Shown here: piece after piece, positions 32,443 to 39,943 of the stretch | Position numbering within the stretch: the first letter of the stretch is position 1 | How the letters are laid out: each line of letters starts with the position of its first letter | Source of the DNA: Thelonectria olida | Taxonomy: Eukaryota; Ascomycota; Sordariomycetes; Hypocreales; Nectriaceae | DNA: 64,000 nucleotides | NCBI GenBank assembly: GCA_020736575.1 | Contig: JAGPYM010000006.1 | Coordinates: 1,240,001 to 1,304,000 of the forward strand | Direction of reading: 5' to 3' | The notes under the pieces: generated by a model | Database searches by the model: none | Seen by the model: the letters and a program-made list of their open reading frames with translations, nothing else | Told to the model about the DNA's origin: nothing | Program-made: the position numbers and the translations under genes

Positions 32443-33413
32443 GATGGAAGCTCTGCTTCTCGAAGCAGATTTGTTGACTGAGCACGAGGAGCGTTGCAGC
32501 CTCTACTTCGCGGAAGGGACTATAGTATAGGCAATGGGGCTCCCGCAAAGCGCGACTACACTATGGATGAAGCACAAGGATCATACATACAGTAACTAGC
32601 TTGCTCTTCAGTGTTTATTATTCGTTTAACATGCCGCCTTACATGCCCTTTTCATAGTTGATGTTTATGCCAATGAGCTATTAATTTCGTTCTACTGATC
32701 ACTGACTGCATGCTCTTAAGTCTGCTAATGAGGCAAAGCTGATTTGAAGAAAATGCTCCTTTAGCTGTCTCCGTCAATAGTTTCCTTGAACAGCCTCCTT
32801 CAACGGCCTCCGTCAACAGCGTCCGTTGACAGCGCAGAGCAACGGTCAGAGCAGCCTCCTCCAACAGCCTCTTTAGCTTTGCCGCTACCCAGGACGCAGA
32901 CTTGAGTCAGTAGCATCCCCAGCTATTTTCGTAAGGCATTGCAGAACCCAATGCAATAGGTTGGCATTGCACCATGCATATATGTCCATAGACTCCAAGA
33001 GTAGCTTTTCAGTGTCAGTTGCCATGCACCTTCCCCTACCAGCTCTTTTAGCCTCTGAGTGAACCAACTGTAGGTTCAAGACGAATGATCAGTTTTTCAA
33101 CTACGCCCCTCCTGGTAGATGATTATTTAGTCGGACTGTTAATTGTATCGCATTATCTCTCTTCAAGTATATTCAATTAGCGTTTCTCTTTCTTATGATC
33201 TCAATGGGTTTGTTCTCCGCGCGACAGCTCTCGTACTTTCCGCCCTCGACTGGTCGTTCCTTCCCAATGTTCAGACACTCCTCCATCAACAGTCCATTCC
33301 TTCCTTCCCAGCCCGCTCCTTCCATGTACTGCAGCCATGGGTTCCCCAAGGGATCTTGTCATGAAAATTTCGTTTCTGTTCCATGGTTCTTGATCTTCAT
33401 CATATTCACCAAG
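32443..33413. other. accessory spacer with CAACAGCCTCC-like repeats
   Basis: No supported gene. At about 32760-32870 there are imperfect tandem copies of a 30-33 bp unit built on CAACAGCCTCC / CAACGGCCTCC. On the minus strand these read as (K/T)LLTE(A/T)(V/A)(E/K)G repeats, but the frame is short and has no clear gene around it. Confidence 0.45.
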
Positions 33414-33602
33414 ATGCCTCCCCGCCTTCCCAACCTCGACAGACTTTTGGCCCTCCTGGAAGAGTATCTGACCCCTTTGGGGTCAGGCCTTCCAGGAGGG
33501 CTCGCGACCGAAAAAGAGTTGGCCTTTGCCGGCAAGGACTCTCCGACGAAAGGGGAGTTGATCGCCCCTGGCCCCTGGCCACCCTCCCCCCCGTCTTCTT
33601 AG
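33414..33602 (+). CDS. candidate small protein, 62 residues
   Basis: ATG in a good context (TTCACCAAGATG) opens MPPRLPNLDRLLALLEEYLT and runs to a TAG at 33602. The start region forms an amphipathic helix; the rest is Gly/Pro/Lys-rich with a proline-rich tail. The frame also spans a perfect hairpin (33451-33500), so it could be a fortuitous frame over a structured element. No family recognised. Confidence 0.3.
   Translation: MPPRLPNLDRLLALLEEYLTPLGSGLPGGLATEKELAFAGKDSPTKGELIAPGPWPPSPPSS
33451..33500. repeat. long interrupted inverted repeat (hairpin)
   Basis: Outer arms CCCTCCTGGAAG (33451-33462) and CTTCCAGGAGGG (33489-33500) pair perfectly over 12 bp. Inner arms CTGACCCC (33468-33475) and GGGGTCAG (33479-33486) pair over 8 bp with a TTT loop. 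Only a 5-nt and a 2-nt internal loop separate them. Confidence 0.9.
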
Positions 33603-33622
33603 ACGGTTGTGTGTTGTGTTAT

Positions 33623-34042
33623 CTATATATTTTTTTGGTTAGGCTTCGCCTCTACTTTGATTCTCCCTTTGGGAGATATGCGGTGGATGTGCCACTCAGC
33701 AGTATCAAGGTAAGATACATACCCCGTTACAGATGCTATTCCTGAATCTGACTCTGATCCATTCGCAGGCTTCACCTGTACTTTGACGGCTTCCTCGTCC
33801 TCAATTGCAGGCTTTGCCTCTACTTTTACGACTACCTCATCCTCAGTCGCAAGCTTTACCTCTACTTTGACGACTTCCTCGTCCTCTACTTTGACGACTT
33901 CCTCGTCCTCTACTTTTACGACTCCCTCATCCTCAGTCGCAAGCTTTACCTCTACTTTGACGACTTCCTCGTCCTCAATTGCAGGCTTCGCCTCTATTTT
34001 GACGACTCCCCCGTCCTCAATTGCGGGCTTGATCTCTTCCTT
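33623..34042 (-). pseudogene. acidic-repeat protein, probable 3' exon or gene remnant
   Basis: A 140-codon minus-strand frame with no start codon ends at a TAG (33625-33623). Its core is tandem copies of a 14-residue unit of the type KVEVKLATEDEGVV / KVEAKPAIEDEEVV, with shorter 8-residue units KVEDEEVV between. It continues KPANGSESDSG, then GYVSYLDTAEWHIHRI and a last half-unit KVEAKP. Units differ largely at third positions (GTC/GTA, GAC/GAT, GCA/GCG), which supports this strand as the coding one. A CTCTT-rich acceptor-like AAAAG lies at its 5' edge. Related fragments with the same unit occur upstream on the same strand at about 34250-34390 (VEDEGVVKV, IEDEGIVRA) and 34480-34530 (NPAIEDEGV). 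I cannot join them into one complete gene. Confidence 0.5.
33740..34040. repeat. 42-bp / 24-bp minisatellite array
   Basis: About eight imperfect copies of a 42-bp unit (CTTTGACGACTTCCTCGTCC plus the CTCAATTGCAGGCTTCGCCT variable part) and a shortened 24-bp form. Both unit lengths are multiples of three and keep the minus-strand frame open. Confidence 0.85.
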
Positions 34043-34512
34043 TTACAACCCCCTCCGTCTAGTAGGGTTCACCTCAGCCCTCGACTCCCTCGCCCTCAAC
34101 ACCGCCTTCATCTAGTAGGGTTCGCCTCAGCTCTCACAACTCCCTCATCACCCTGGATCTCTGCCTAGCTGCCTTGGTCATGGCTCTTGGTTAGTCCACT
34201 CGATCTCAGTCCCCTTCTTCATCAGACGTCTAACATGAACCACAGACAACTCCATCATCGCCACTGCGATCGTCCTCAATCGCAAGCTTCGCCGCAGCTC
34301 TCACGATTCCCTCGTCCTCAATCTCGCCCTCATCCAGCAGGGGTCCCCCTACTTTGACGACTCCCTCGTCCTCGACCTCGCCTTTATCTAGAAGAGTTAA
34401 ATCAGGTTGGAGTGATAAATCCTGTATCTAGTATATCTAAAATTAAAGAGATTTAAACCTCTATTTAAATATTTAATAGTTTTCCGCCTCAGCTCTCATA
34501 ACTCCCTCGTCC

Positions 34513-34795
34513 TCAATCGCAGGATTTGTCTCTACTTCTGCCGCAGCGGATGCCCTTATATCGGGGGGTGGTCCGGTCCCACAAGGACGTTCGTCTTTTT
34601 TTATCGGGAAGGTACAGCTGTACCCACAGAAGTTGAAAACGTCCATGTCCCTCCCACTCTTCGTTGGGTCTCTCGATGAAAGTGTTAATGCCAATAAAAA
34701 TTGCACAACCCGCTAAAAAGATAGACGATAAAATAAAGGAATAGAACTGGACAATACTAGAAGTAGTAGAAGTATTATAATAAGTAAAAAAAAGA
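34513..34795 (-). repeat. duplicated segment, copy 3 (tRNA-proximal, inverted)
   Basis: Lies directly after the terminator of the minus-strand tRNA-Leu gene, the same arrangement as copy 2. One frame reads NTSTTSSIVQFYSFILSSIF, LAGCAIFIGINTFIERPNEE, then WEGHGRFQLLWVQLYLP and a basic tail to a TGA at 34513. This is the least damaged copy. Its 3' part runs, in another frame, into the acidic-repeat remnant (NPAIEDEGV). A TTTTTAG acceptor-like site lies inside it. Confidence 0.7.
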
Positions 34796-34796
34796 T

Positions 34797-34902
34797 TGGC
34801 CGAACCGCGATTCGAACGCGGGCCTCTTGCGAGATGCGAAATCCTTTTACAGGATCAAGATGATCTTGAGTCGCACGTGTTAGACCACTCCACCATCCGG
34901 CC
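34797..34902 (-). tRNA. tRNA-Leu (anticodon CAA), intron-containing, inverted copy
   Basis: Same isoacceptor as the tRNA at 28.6 kb. Acceptor stem GGCCGGA pairs with TTCGGCC; anticodon loop CTCAAG with CAA; an intron of about 25 nt beginning near ATCATCTTG; variable arm TCTCGCAAGAG; T arm CCGCG TTCGAAT CGCGG. The T-stem and acceptor stem differ from the other copy by compensated changes, so both are likely functional. A T-run (A-run on the plus strand, 34785-34793) terminates it. Confidence 0.93.
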
Positions 34903-35965
34903 TTGCTTGATGGTGGTCGGTCTCCAAATGAGGACTGAGAGCCTGTGGAAGGTGGATGCGCCGTGCCTGCCGTCGGCGTTGGAATTCGGATGCGCCTGCG
35001 AAGCAGTCAACAGATGATATCGACTGCATCGCCCGTGTCACTACTTGTATTCGTACCTTCACCTTTCACCAGCAGCCTCTGCACGAGTATCTTCCCATCC
35101 CTCATGCAACGGCACCTTGCGTGCATCATGTTGTGTTGTTTGTTGGTCGAGTGGTGCCCGCTGGTCAATTGATGCGTTGGCATTCTCCAGCCCTAGCAAA
35201 TCGAGGCCAATTCAACCGAATTCAGGGTGCCACAGTCACAGTCAGAGTCGCATTCACAGTCGAAGTCTGTCAGCCTGCAGGTTGCGTATTCCTCTCGCTG
35301 CTCTTTCGATTGTCGTGTGCCGTCTCGTCCGCTGTGTAAGTGGGCTTATGCGCAGCACATTTCTTCCAACGGCGCAGTGCGACTCCAGGACAAGACTCGG
35401 TACCGTGTAAGACGGCTTCTTGCCCGTAATCCGTCTCTCTGTGCAACCTCGGATGGACCAAAGTCGGTCAAGAAGTCGGGTCCCCTCGCCTCCATTCCCT
35501 TGTCTAGACTGTGTCGCCGTCTCAAGAGAAACAATCTTCCTCTCTCCATGATCCCATTGTCGTCCGCCCCAGCCCCGATCGATTGGGAGCCGAGTCCCTC
35601 CCCTTGTCTTCCCCCACGACGCTTCATCTTTTGATACGCCCAAAAGTCCCGCCCCTCTCGTCCCGCATATGCAGCCGTCTCTCCATCAAGCCCATGCACA
35701 ACCTCCCTCGCGCCCGACATCGTAGTTAAATACTCTGCTGAGTGGATCAGGGTGGAAAAGAAGAAGCCCTTTTCTTCTTCTTTCTCGCAGAGTTCATGCC
35801 CTAGTTCAAAGCATTCAGGGTTCTTCCCCTCATCAAATCCATGCCATGTTCTTCACCCCATGTCTCCCCCGTCGTCGTGTGAACGCACATTGACCGTTGC
35901 CGTTTCTCCTAAGCCCCCCTTGTCTTTATCACTCAAATCCCCTTGTCTTGGAAACAGAAAGCTGC
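34903..35965. other. intergenic region between tRNA-Leu and the next gene
   Basis: About 1 kb without a gene I can support. Several overlapping open frames of 100-135 codons on both strands have no family resemblance. CACAGTCACAGTCAGAGTCG-type short repeats occur near 35235-35265. CT-rich leader sequence precedes the next gene. Confidence 0.45.
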
Positions 35966-36442
35966 ATGTATATCCCTTCCCATCTCCGGGCCGCCGCCGT
36001 GGCGCAGGACCGTCTTGGCCCGGCGGCCCACCCCGACACTCCCCCGTCTCAGTCGGCTTCTCTCTCTCTACTCTATCACTTGCTAAGGCCGAAGCCGTTT
36101 CGGTCTTGTGACGCCGTCGATCAGAAAGAACAGGGCATCCTCGACAAGAGGCAATTCTCCGACAACCCCTCCAAAAATACCGACATCAAGATCGGCCTCG
36201 TCGTGGGCATACTCTTGGCTGCGTTTATCGCTGCCATTGCTGCTTTTCTCTTCATCTACGGTCGCTCCATCAGATTCACCAAGAGGAGAAAGAGAAGAAG
36301 ACACAGACATATATACTACAGCAGCAAGAGTTCCCGGAGCTCCGACGGTGCTCCTCCGCCACGTCCACCTCCGCAATCAGAGCCGTCTCCTCCGGTTCCC
36401 CCTCCGGTGGCCAAGGAAGGGCCCCCGCCAAAAGATGGATAG
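35966..36442 (+). CDS. single-pass membrane protein with proline-rich tail, unknown
   Basis: The frame begins upstream of any ATG; the first in-frame ATG is at 35966 (MYIPSHLRAA), giving 158 residues. An upstream intron with another first exon is possible. A disordered N-terminal part ends with KEQGILDKRQFSDNPSKNTD. One transmembrane helix follows (IGLVVGILLAAFIAAIAAFL), then a strongly basic stop-transfer stretch (RSIRFTKRRKRRRHRHIYY), a Ser-rich part and a Pro-rich tail (PPPRPPPQSEPSPPVPPP). The KR in ILDKRQF resembles a Kex2-type site. I do not recognise the family. The layout resembles that of the next gene, which is convergent with it, so the two may be distant relatives or simply similar. 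Confidence 0.6.
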   Translation: MYIPSHLRAAAVAQDRLGPAAHPDTPPSQSASLSLLYHLLRPKPFRSCDAVDQKEQGILDKRQFSDNPSKNTDIKIGLVVGILLAAFIAAIAAFLFIYGRSIRFTKRRKRRRHRHIYYSSKSSRSSDGAPPPRPPPQSEPSPPVPPPVAKEGPPPKDG

Positions 36443-36810
36443 AGGAACGGTTTTCGTCATGATTGGGTTGGTGGAGGATTTAACGTGTTACGATAGGCGC
36501 CTTCGTTTCTATTCATCGGTTTAGGGCACGGGTATCTCACTTTGATGAGCTTATTTCTTTCGTCTGCACCTCTTTGCAATGTATTATTATATGAATCAAC
36601 AGAATATTTTGGAGGCAAGTCTACAGGATTGTTCTTCTGAGTTATGGGCATTCGGAATTGGGTAGGGTGCAGTGTATCAGCTTCTATTTAGGGCCTTTGT
36701 CTCTGTTTCTCAATGCTATTCTTCATTCAGTTCCAGCATCATGCAAACCTCAAACACTTTTCCCTTCGTAGATGTCTACTCCATCCTTCAGGTGACATTG
36801 AACTGCCAGT

Positions 36811-37524
36811 TTAACCCCTTCTTTTCTTCTTACTATGGCTCTTCCTCCTCCCCTCCCGGATGTCATCCAACTCGACCGCGCAAAACACCCCCCCTGAAAC
36901 CATCTCATCATCCTGCGGCGCATCCATCTTGTTCGGCCCTCCGCCCAGTCCTGGGTACGTAGGCTCAGGGTGAGGAAGCATCGGCTCGGGAACTGCATAG
37001 GACGCCTGAGCATGTCGACGTCGCTCTCTCCCGTCGATGTGGGAGCGGTCTCTGTCACGCTTAGAATGCTTCTTCCGGCTGCTGACGACGGTTTCTCGGT
37101 AGGACTCGTGGTTTTCGTGGAAGTGGTAGCTGGCAGCACCATGGGAATCGTCGTTTACCCCGACGTTGCTGTCGCTCGTGGAGCGGCTCTTTGAGCGCGG
37201 TTCCCTGGGAGGCCGCTCCCCGTTGCGTGAATGCCAAAGATATCCTCCCACGATAAAGAGGAAAGTAAATGTCACACCGATTGTGAGGCCGATTTTGTTG
37301 CCGGTTGGGTCTCGTCGGTGCAAGCGGTGACCATCGGTGAGCTGGCTTGTGCTATGAGAGGCCGGTGCAATAGGAAGATTGCGGCTGAACGACTCCAGTA
37401 AGGAAGCATGCGCATCGCCCAAGGCGTCAAGCACTGTTCGGGATGTCCTGTGGCCAATGCTGCCTCGTAGCTGTTGCATAACCCCAACCATGTCGCCGGT
37501 CTGTGGAGTGGTGATGGGCGGCAT
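36811..37524 (-). CDS. single-pass membrane protein with basic tail, unknown
   Basis: Single exon from the ATG at 37524 (MPPITTPQTGDM), 237 residues. The frame is open further upstream, but a GTGAGT...ACAAG intron-like stretch there suggests leader. The N-terminal half is hydrophilic and ends with GHRLHRRDPTGNK. A single helix follows (IGLTIGVTFTFLFIVGGYL), then a long basic, Ser/Arg/His-rich cytosolic tail with SKSRSTSDSNVG, KKHSKRDRDRSH and a Lys/Arg-rich end (RRKSHSKKKRRG). A short conserved-looking patch (DDEMVSGGVFCAVELDDI) lies before the end. No known domain recognised. It may be a membrane-anchored scaffold. Confidence 0.6.
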   Translation of the reverse strand: MPPITTPQTGDMVGVMQQLRGSIGHRTSRTVLDALGDAHASLLESFSRNLPIAPASHSTSQLTDGHRLHRRDPTGNKIGLTIGVTFTFLFIVGGYLWHSRNGERPPREPRSKSRSTSDSNVGVNDDSHGAASYHFHENHESYRETVVSSRKKHSKRDRDRSHIDGRERRRHAQASYAVPEPMLPHPEPTYPGLGGGPNKMDAPQDDEMVSGGVFCAVELDDIREGRRKSHSKKKRRG

Positions 37525-38225
37525 GGTCGCAACGCTGCCTAACTTGACAATAACTTGTGTGAGTATGGACACTCTAGCTAGGTCACTCACATGAACTTCA
37601 AACCATGATATATATGACTGCCGCATGCAAGTTTGCTACAACTCCTTCACCTCGCTTGCAATCTGAACTCCGGGCTCACATGCAAGTCTGAGTAGTTCGA
37701 ATCTTCCGCCCTTCCATTGTTTCTAGAAAACCTTCCAGGGTCTCTAGCTCATCCAACTTCGTCTATGCTTTCTTTGTTCTTCTTGAGACGGTGAACGTGC
37801 AGCAAACACGACCTTCCCACGTGCTGCCTTCTTCAAGCCCGGATGCTTGGGCCGAGCAAACTTTCAACTTCAAACAATGACCGTACTACTATGTGCCTTC
37901 ATCGAGTTGGTTGGCTGAGTCTTCAGAGCTGTGCTATATGATTTCTGGCTATCCAATGTTGGCCATCAGTTTCCACTAAACAAATATGACCCCGGCTCCC
38001 CCGGCAGGATGCTCATCGCTCATCCGTATCACTACAAACCTCGGAGATATAGTTGAATATGGGGAAGGATGTTGCGATGATTGCGACTAGCTATCTAACG
38101 AATGAAAAGAAAAGAAAGCTTCTAAAGTAGGTCTATGAAAGCAATGCCAAACGAGCGAAACTCGCCCAAATCTATCCTAGCATACTCCCCGTCTCCCCGT
38201 CCATGCCCATGTCTACCTCTGTCAA
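37525..38225. other. intergenic spacer between two minus-strand genes
   Basis: About 700 bp without a gene. It should hold the promoter of the membrane protein gene (with a possible 5' UTR intron near 37540-37615) and the 3' end of the basic-protein gene. Confidence 0.45.
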
Positions 38226-39095
38226 TCACCATCTGTTCTCCCTCTCCCTGCGCCGTCTCTTCCTCTCCTTCCTCTCTCTCCTCTGATCATCATACCCATA
38301 CGCATGCCCATAGTCATACTCGTACTCCGGTCCTCCCCCTTGTTCCTCCCACCCCCTAATTTGTCCCAACGTGCTCCCAATCCTCTCCTGCAACATGCCT
38401 CCCTTTCGCACAAACTTGTCGTAGAACTCGCAGTCCCTGTGACCCGCACTGCGCGCATTCAGATTGATGATGGTGCTCGACATGTCCTCCAAGTCCGTCT
38501 TGAGAGTCCGAAGATCAATCTTGGGACGTTGTCGCCGAGATCGCCTCTGGCGTCGTCGCTCGTCTCGTTCGTAGTCCTCCTGCTGCTGTTGCTCTTCCTC
38601 GCGGTAATGGCGGCGACGACGATGCTGCTTTCGAGGAGGCGGCGGGTAGTTAAAGTCCTCGAGCGGCTCCGCAAACTTGACGTGCAACGGACTCTGGGAC
38701 TTGCGGCGACGACGCTTGGTGCTGTACTTGGGCACGTAGGGCACTTCGCCGCTAATGTCAAAGTCTCGCTCGTACTGGACACCCCTCTCCTGCGCAAACT
38801 CGCGCTCTCTTTCGCGATGTCGACGCTTCTTCTCCTTCTTGCGCCGTCTCTCGGCGCTGTTGTCCTGCCTCCCCTGCATCATCTCCAGCACGAATCCGCC
38901 CAGGTTGTGAAAGTCTTCAGCGTCAAATCCGCCGCCACTCCGCTTTCTATCAGGGTCGGTATAGCTCATGGCGCGCTTGGCTGCAGAGCTAGCAAAGCTG
39001 TGCAGGATTTGCTCTGTGAAACCCCTGGTATCGACGCCCTGAGATTTGCTGCTCCGGTCGGGGCGGCCGAAGAGTTGCTCGGCGAATCGATCCAT
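38226..39095 (-). CDS. highly basic protein, unknown function
   Basis: Single exon; start taken at MDRFAEQLFG (39095), giving 289 residues, because the further upstream ATG (39137) adds a stretch that looks like leader. The N-terminal 75 residues are globular-looking (GFTEQILHSFASSAAKRAMS, then FHNLGGFVLEMMQGR). The middle is dominated by Arg/Lys/Glu runs (RRRKKEKKRRHRERERE, later HRRRRHYREEEQQQQ), which suggests a nuclear or RNA-binding protein. A better ordered helix (DLRTLKTDLEDMSSTIINLN) leads to CEFYDKFVRKGGMLQERIGS, perhaps the conserved core. The C-terminus has Tyr/Gly repeats (YEYDYGHAYGYDD) and a basic end. I do not recognise a family. Confidence 0.7.
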   Translation of the reverse strand: MDRFAEQLFGRPDRSSKSQGVDTRGFTEQILHSFASSAAKRAMSYTDPDRKRSGGGFDAEDFHNLGGFVLEMMQGRQDNSAERRRKKEKKRRHREREREFAQERGVQYERDFDISGEVPYVPKYSTKRRRRKSQSPLHVKFAEPLEDFNYPPPPRKQHRRRRHYREEEQQQQEDYERDERRRQRRSRRQRPKIDLRTLKTDLEDMSSTIINLNARSAGHRDCEFYDKFVRKGGMLQERIGSTLGQIRGWEEQGGGPEYEYDYGHAYGYDDQRRERKERKRRRRERENRW

Positions 39096-39943
39096 GATGA
39101 AGGACAAAGAACAAAGAGTCGAAGTAGCAGGTAACAATGCTCAAGTCAAACCGAATATCGACGACAACAGGAAACAAAGGCTTTGTCAACGTCGGTTGCC
39201 TGGTTGTGTTGCACAAACACAACACGGCGTCTTTCTCACGGATCCTCCCTTCTCAAAGGTACTTCCACGCAAAAAGCCCCAATCTTCAAAGTTGAAAATG
39301 AATGATGTATGGCGCACTTGATGTTTGCTGTCTTATGCAACTGGGCTGCCGACTTGTATGCCAGTGTCACCTAGTTAGCCAAGGTAGCTTTGTAACGAGA
39401 AGAATAGTGCACATCTTGCAATCGAAACCCCCCTGAGTAGGCACGCTGAGTATCTTTGGATGCCGTTTATATATACGTGTACAGAACAAAAAGGCTGAGG
39501 CTGAGCCCGTGATGGAAAGTCATGTGAGACAAGTCATTCTGTGGTGGTGGTGAAGGCGGATGATGGCATCTCAAGTCACGCGACAGACATGTTTCAAAGT
39601 GGTAAGCACAACGACAAAACATGACTAGGCCAGGAACCCAGTGATTGCGAAAATGACAGAAAACCGGCCCAGGTTGTTTGGGACATGATTGTTGACAAGT
39701 CAGCTTGTCCCGTCAGACCTACGCCTATTGTTTCATACCTGCGCAGGTACAACATCCATGCGTCGACAAGCTCATATCATGGTGCAGAATCATTGCCACA
39801 ACCCAGCAAGCTCATGACGCCCGTGTCTAATCTTCCTCTATGCACTTCTGCCTGTTCAGTCCCATAAACGCCCAAAATAAATGTGTCCTGTGGTCACACC
39901 ACCAAGATATGCGTCCAGTGGTACGGAACAAGGTCCATCGCAA
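39096..39943. other. intergenic region, basic-protein promoter to RAD5 3' end
   Basis: About 850 bp with no supported gene. Around 39465-39475 there is a TATATATACG, but no start codon with a plausible gene follows. Confidence 0.45.

Noticed and set aside
33783..34115. Plus-strand Ser/Thr-rich frame resembling a wall protein
   Set aside because: Antisense of the acidic-repeat array; silent-site changes favour the minus strand.
37525..37626. Upstream start for the membrane protein at 37626
   Set aside because: The extra part contains an intron-like GTGAGT...ACAAG stretch and does not look like a conserved N-terminus.
38304..39134. 276-codon plus-strand frame with hydrophobic stretches
   Set aside because: Exact antisense of the basic protein gene; Arg/Glu codons read backwards give Leu/Ala runs.
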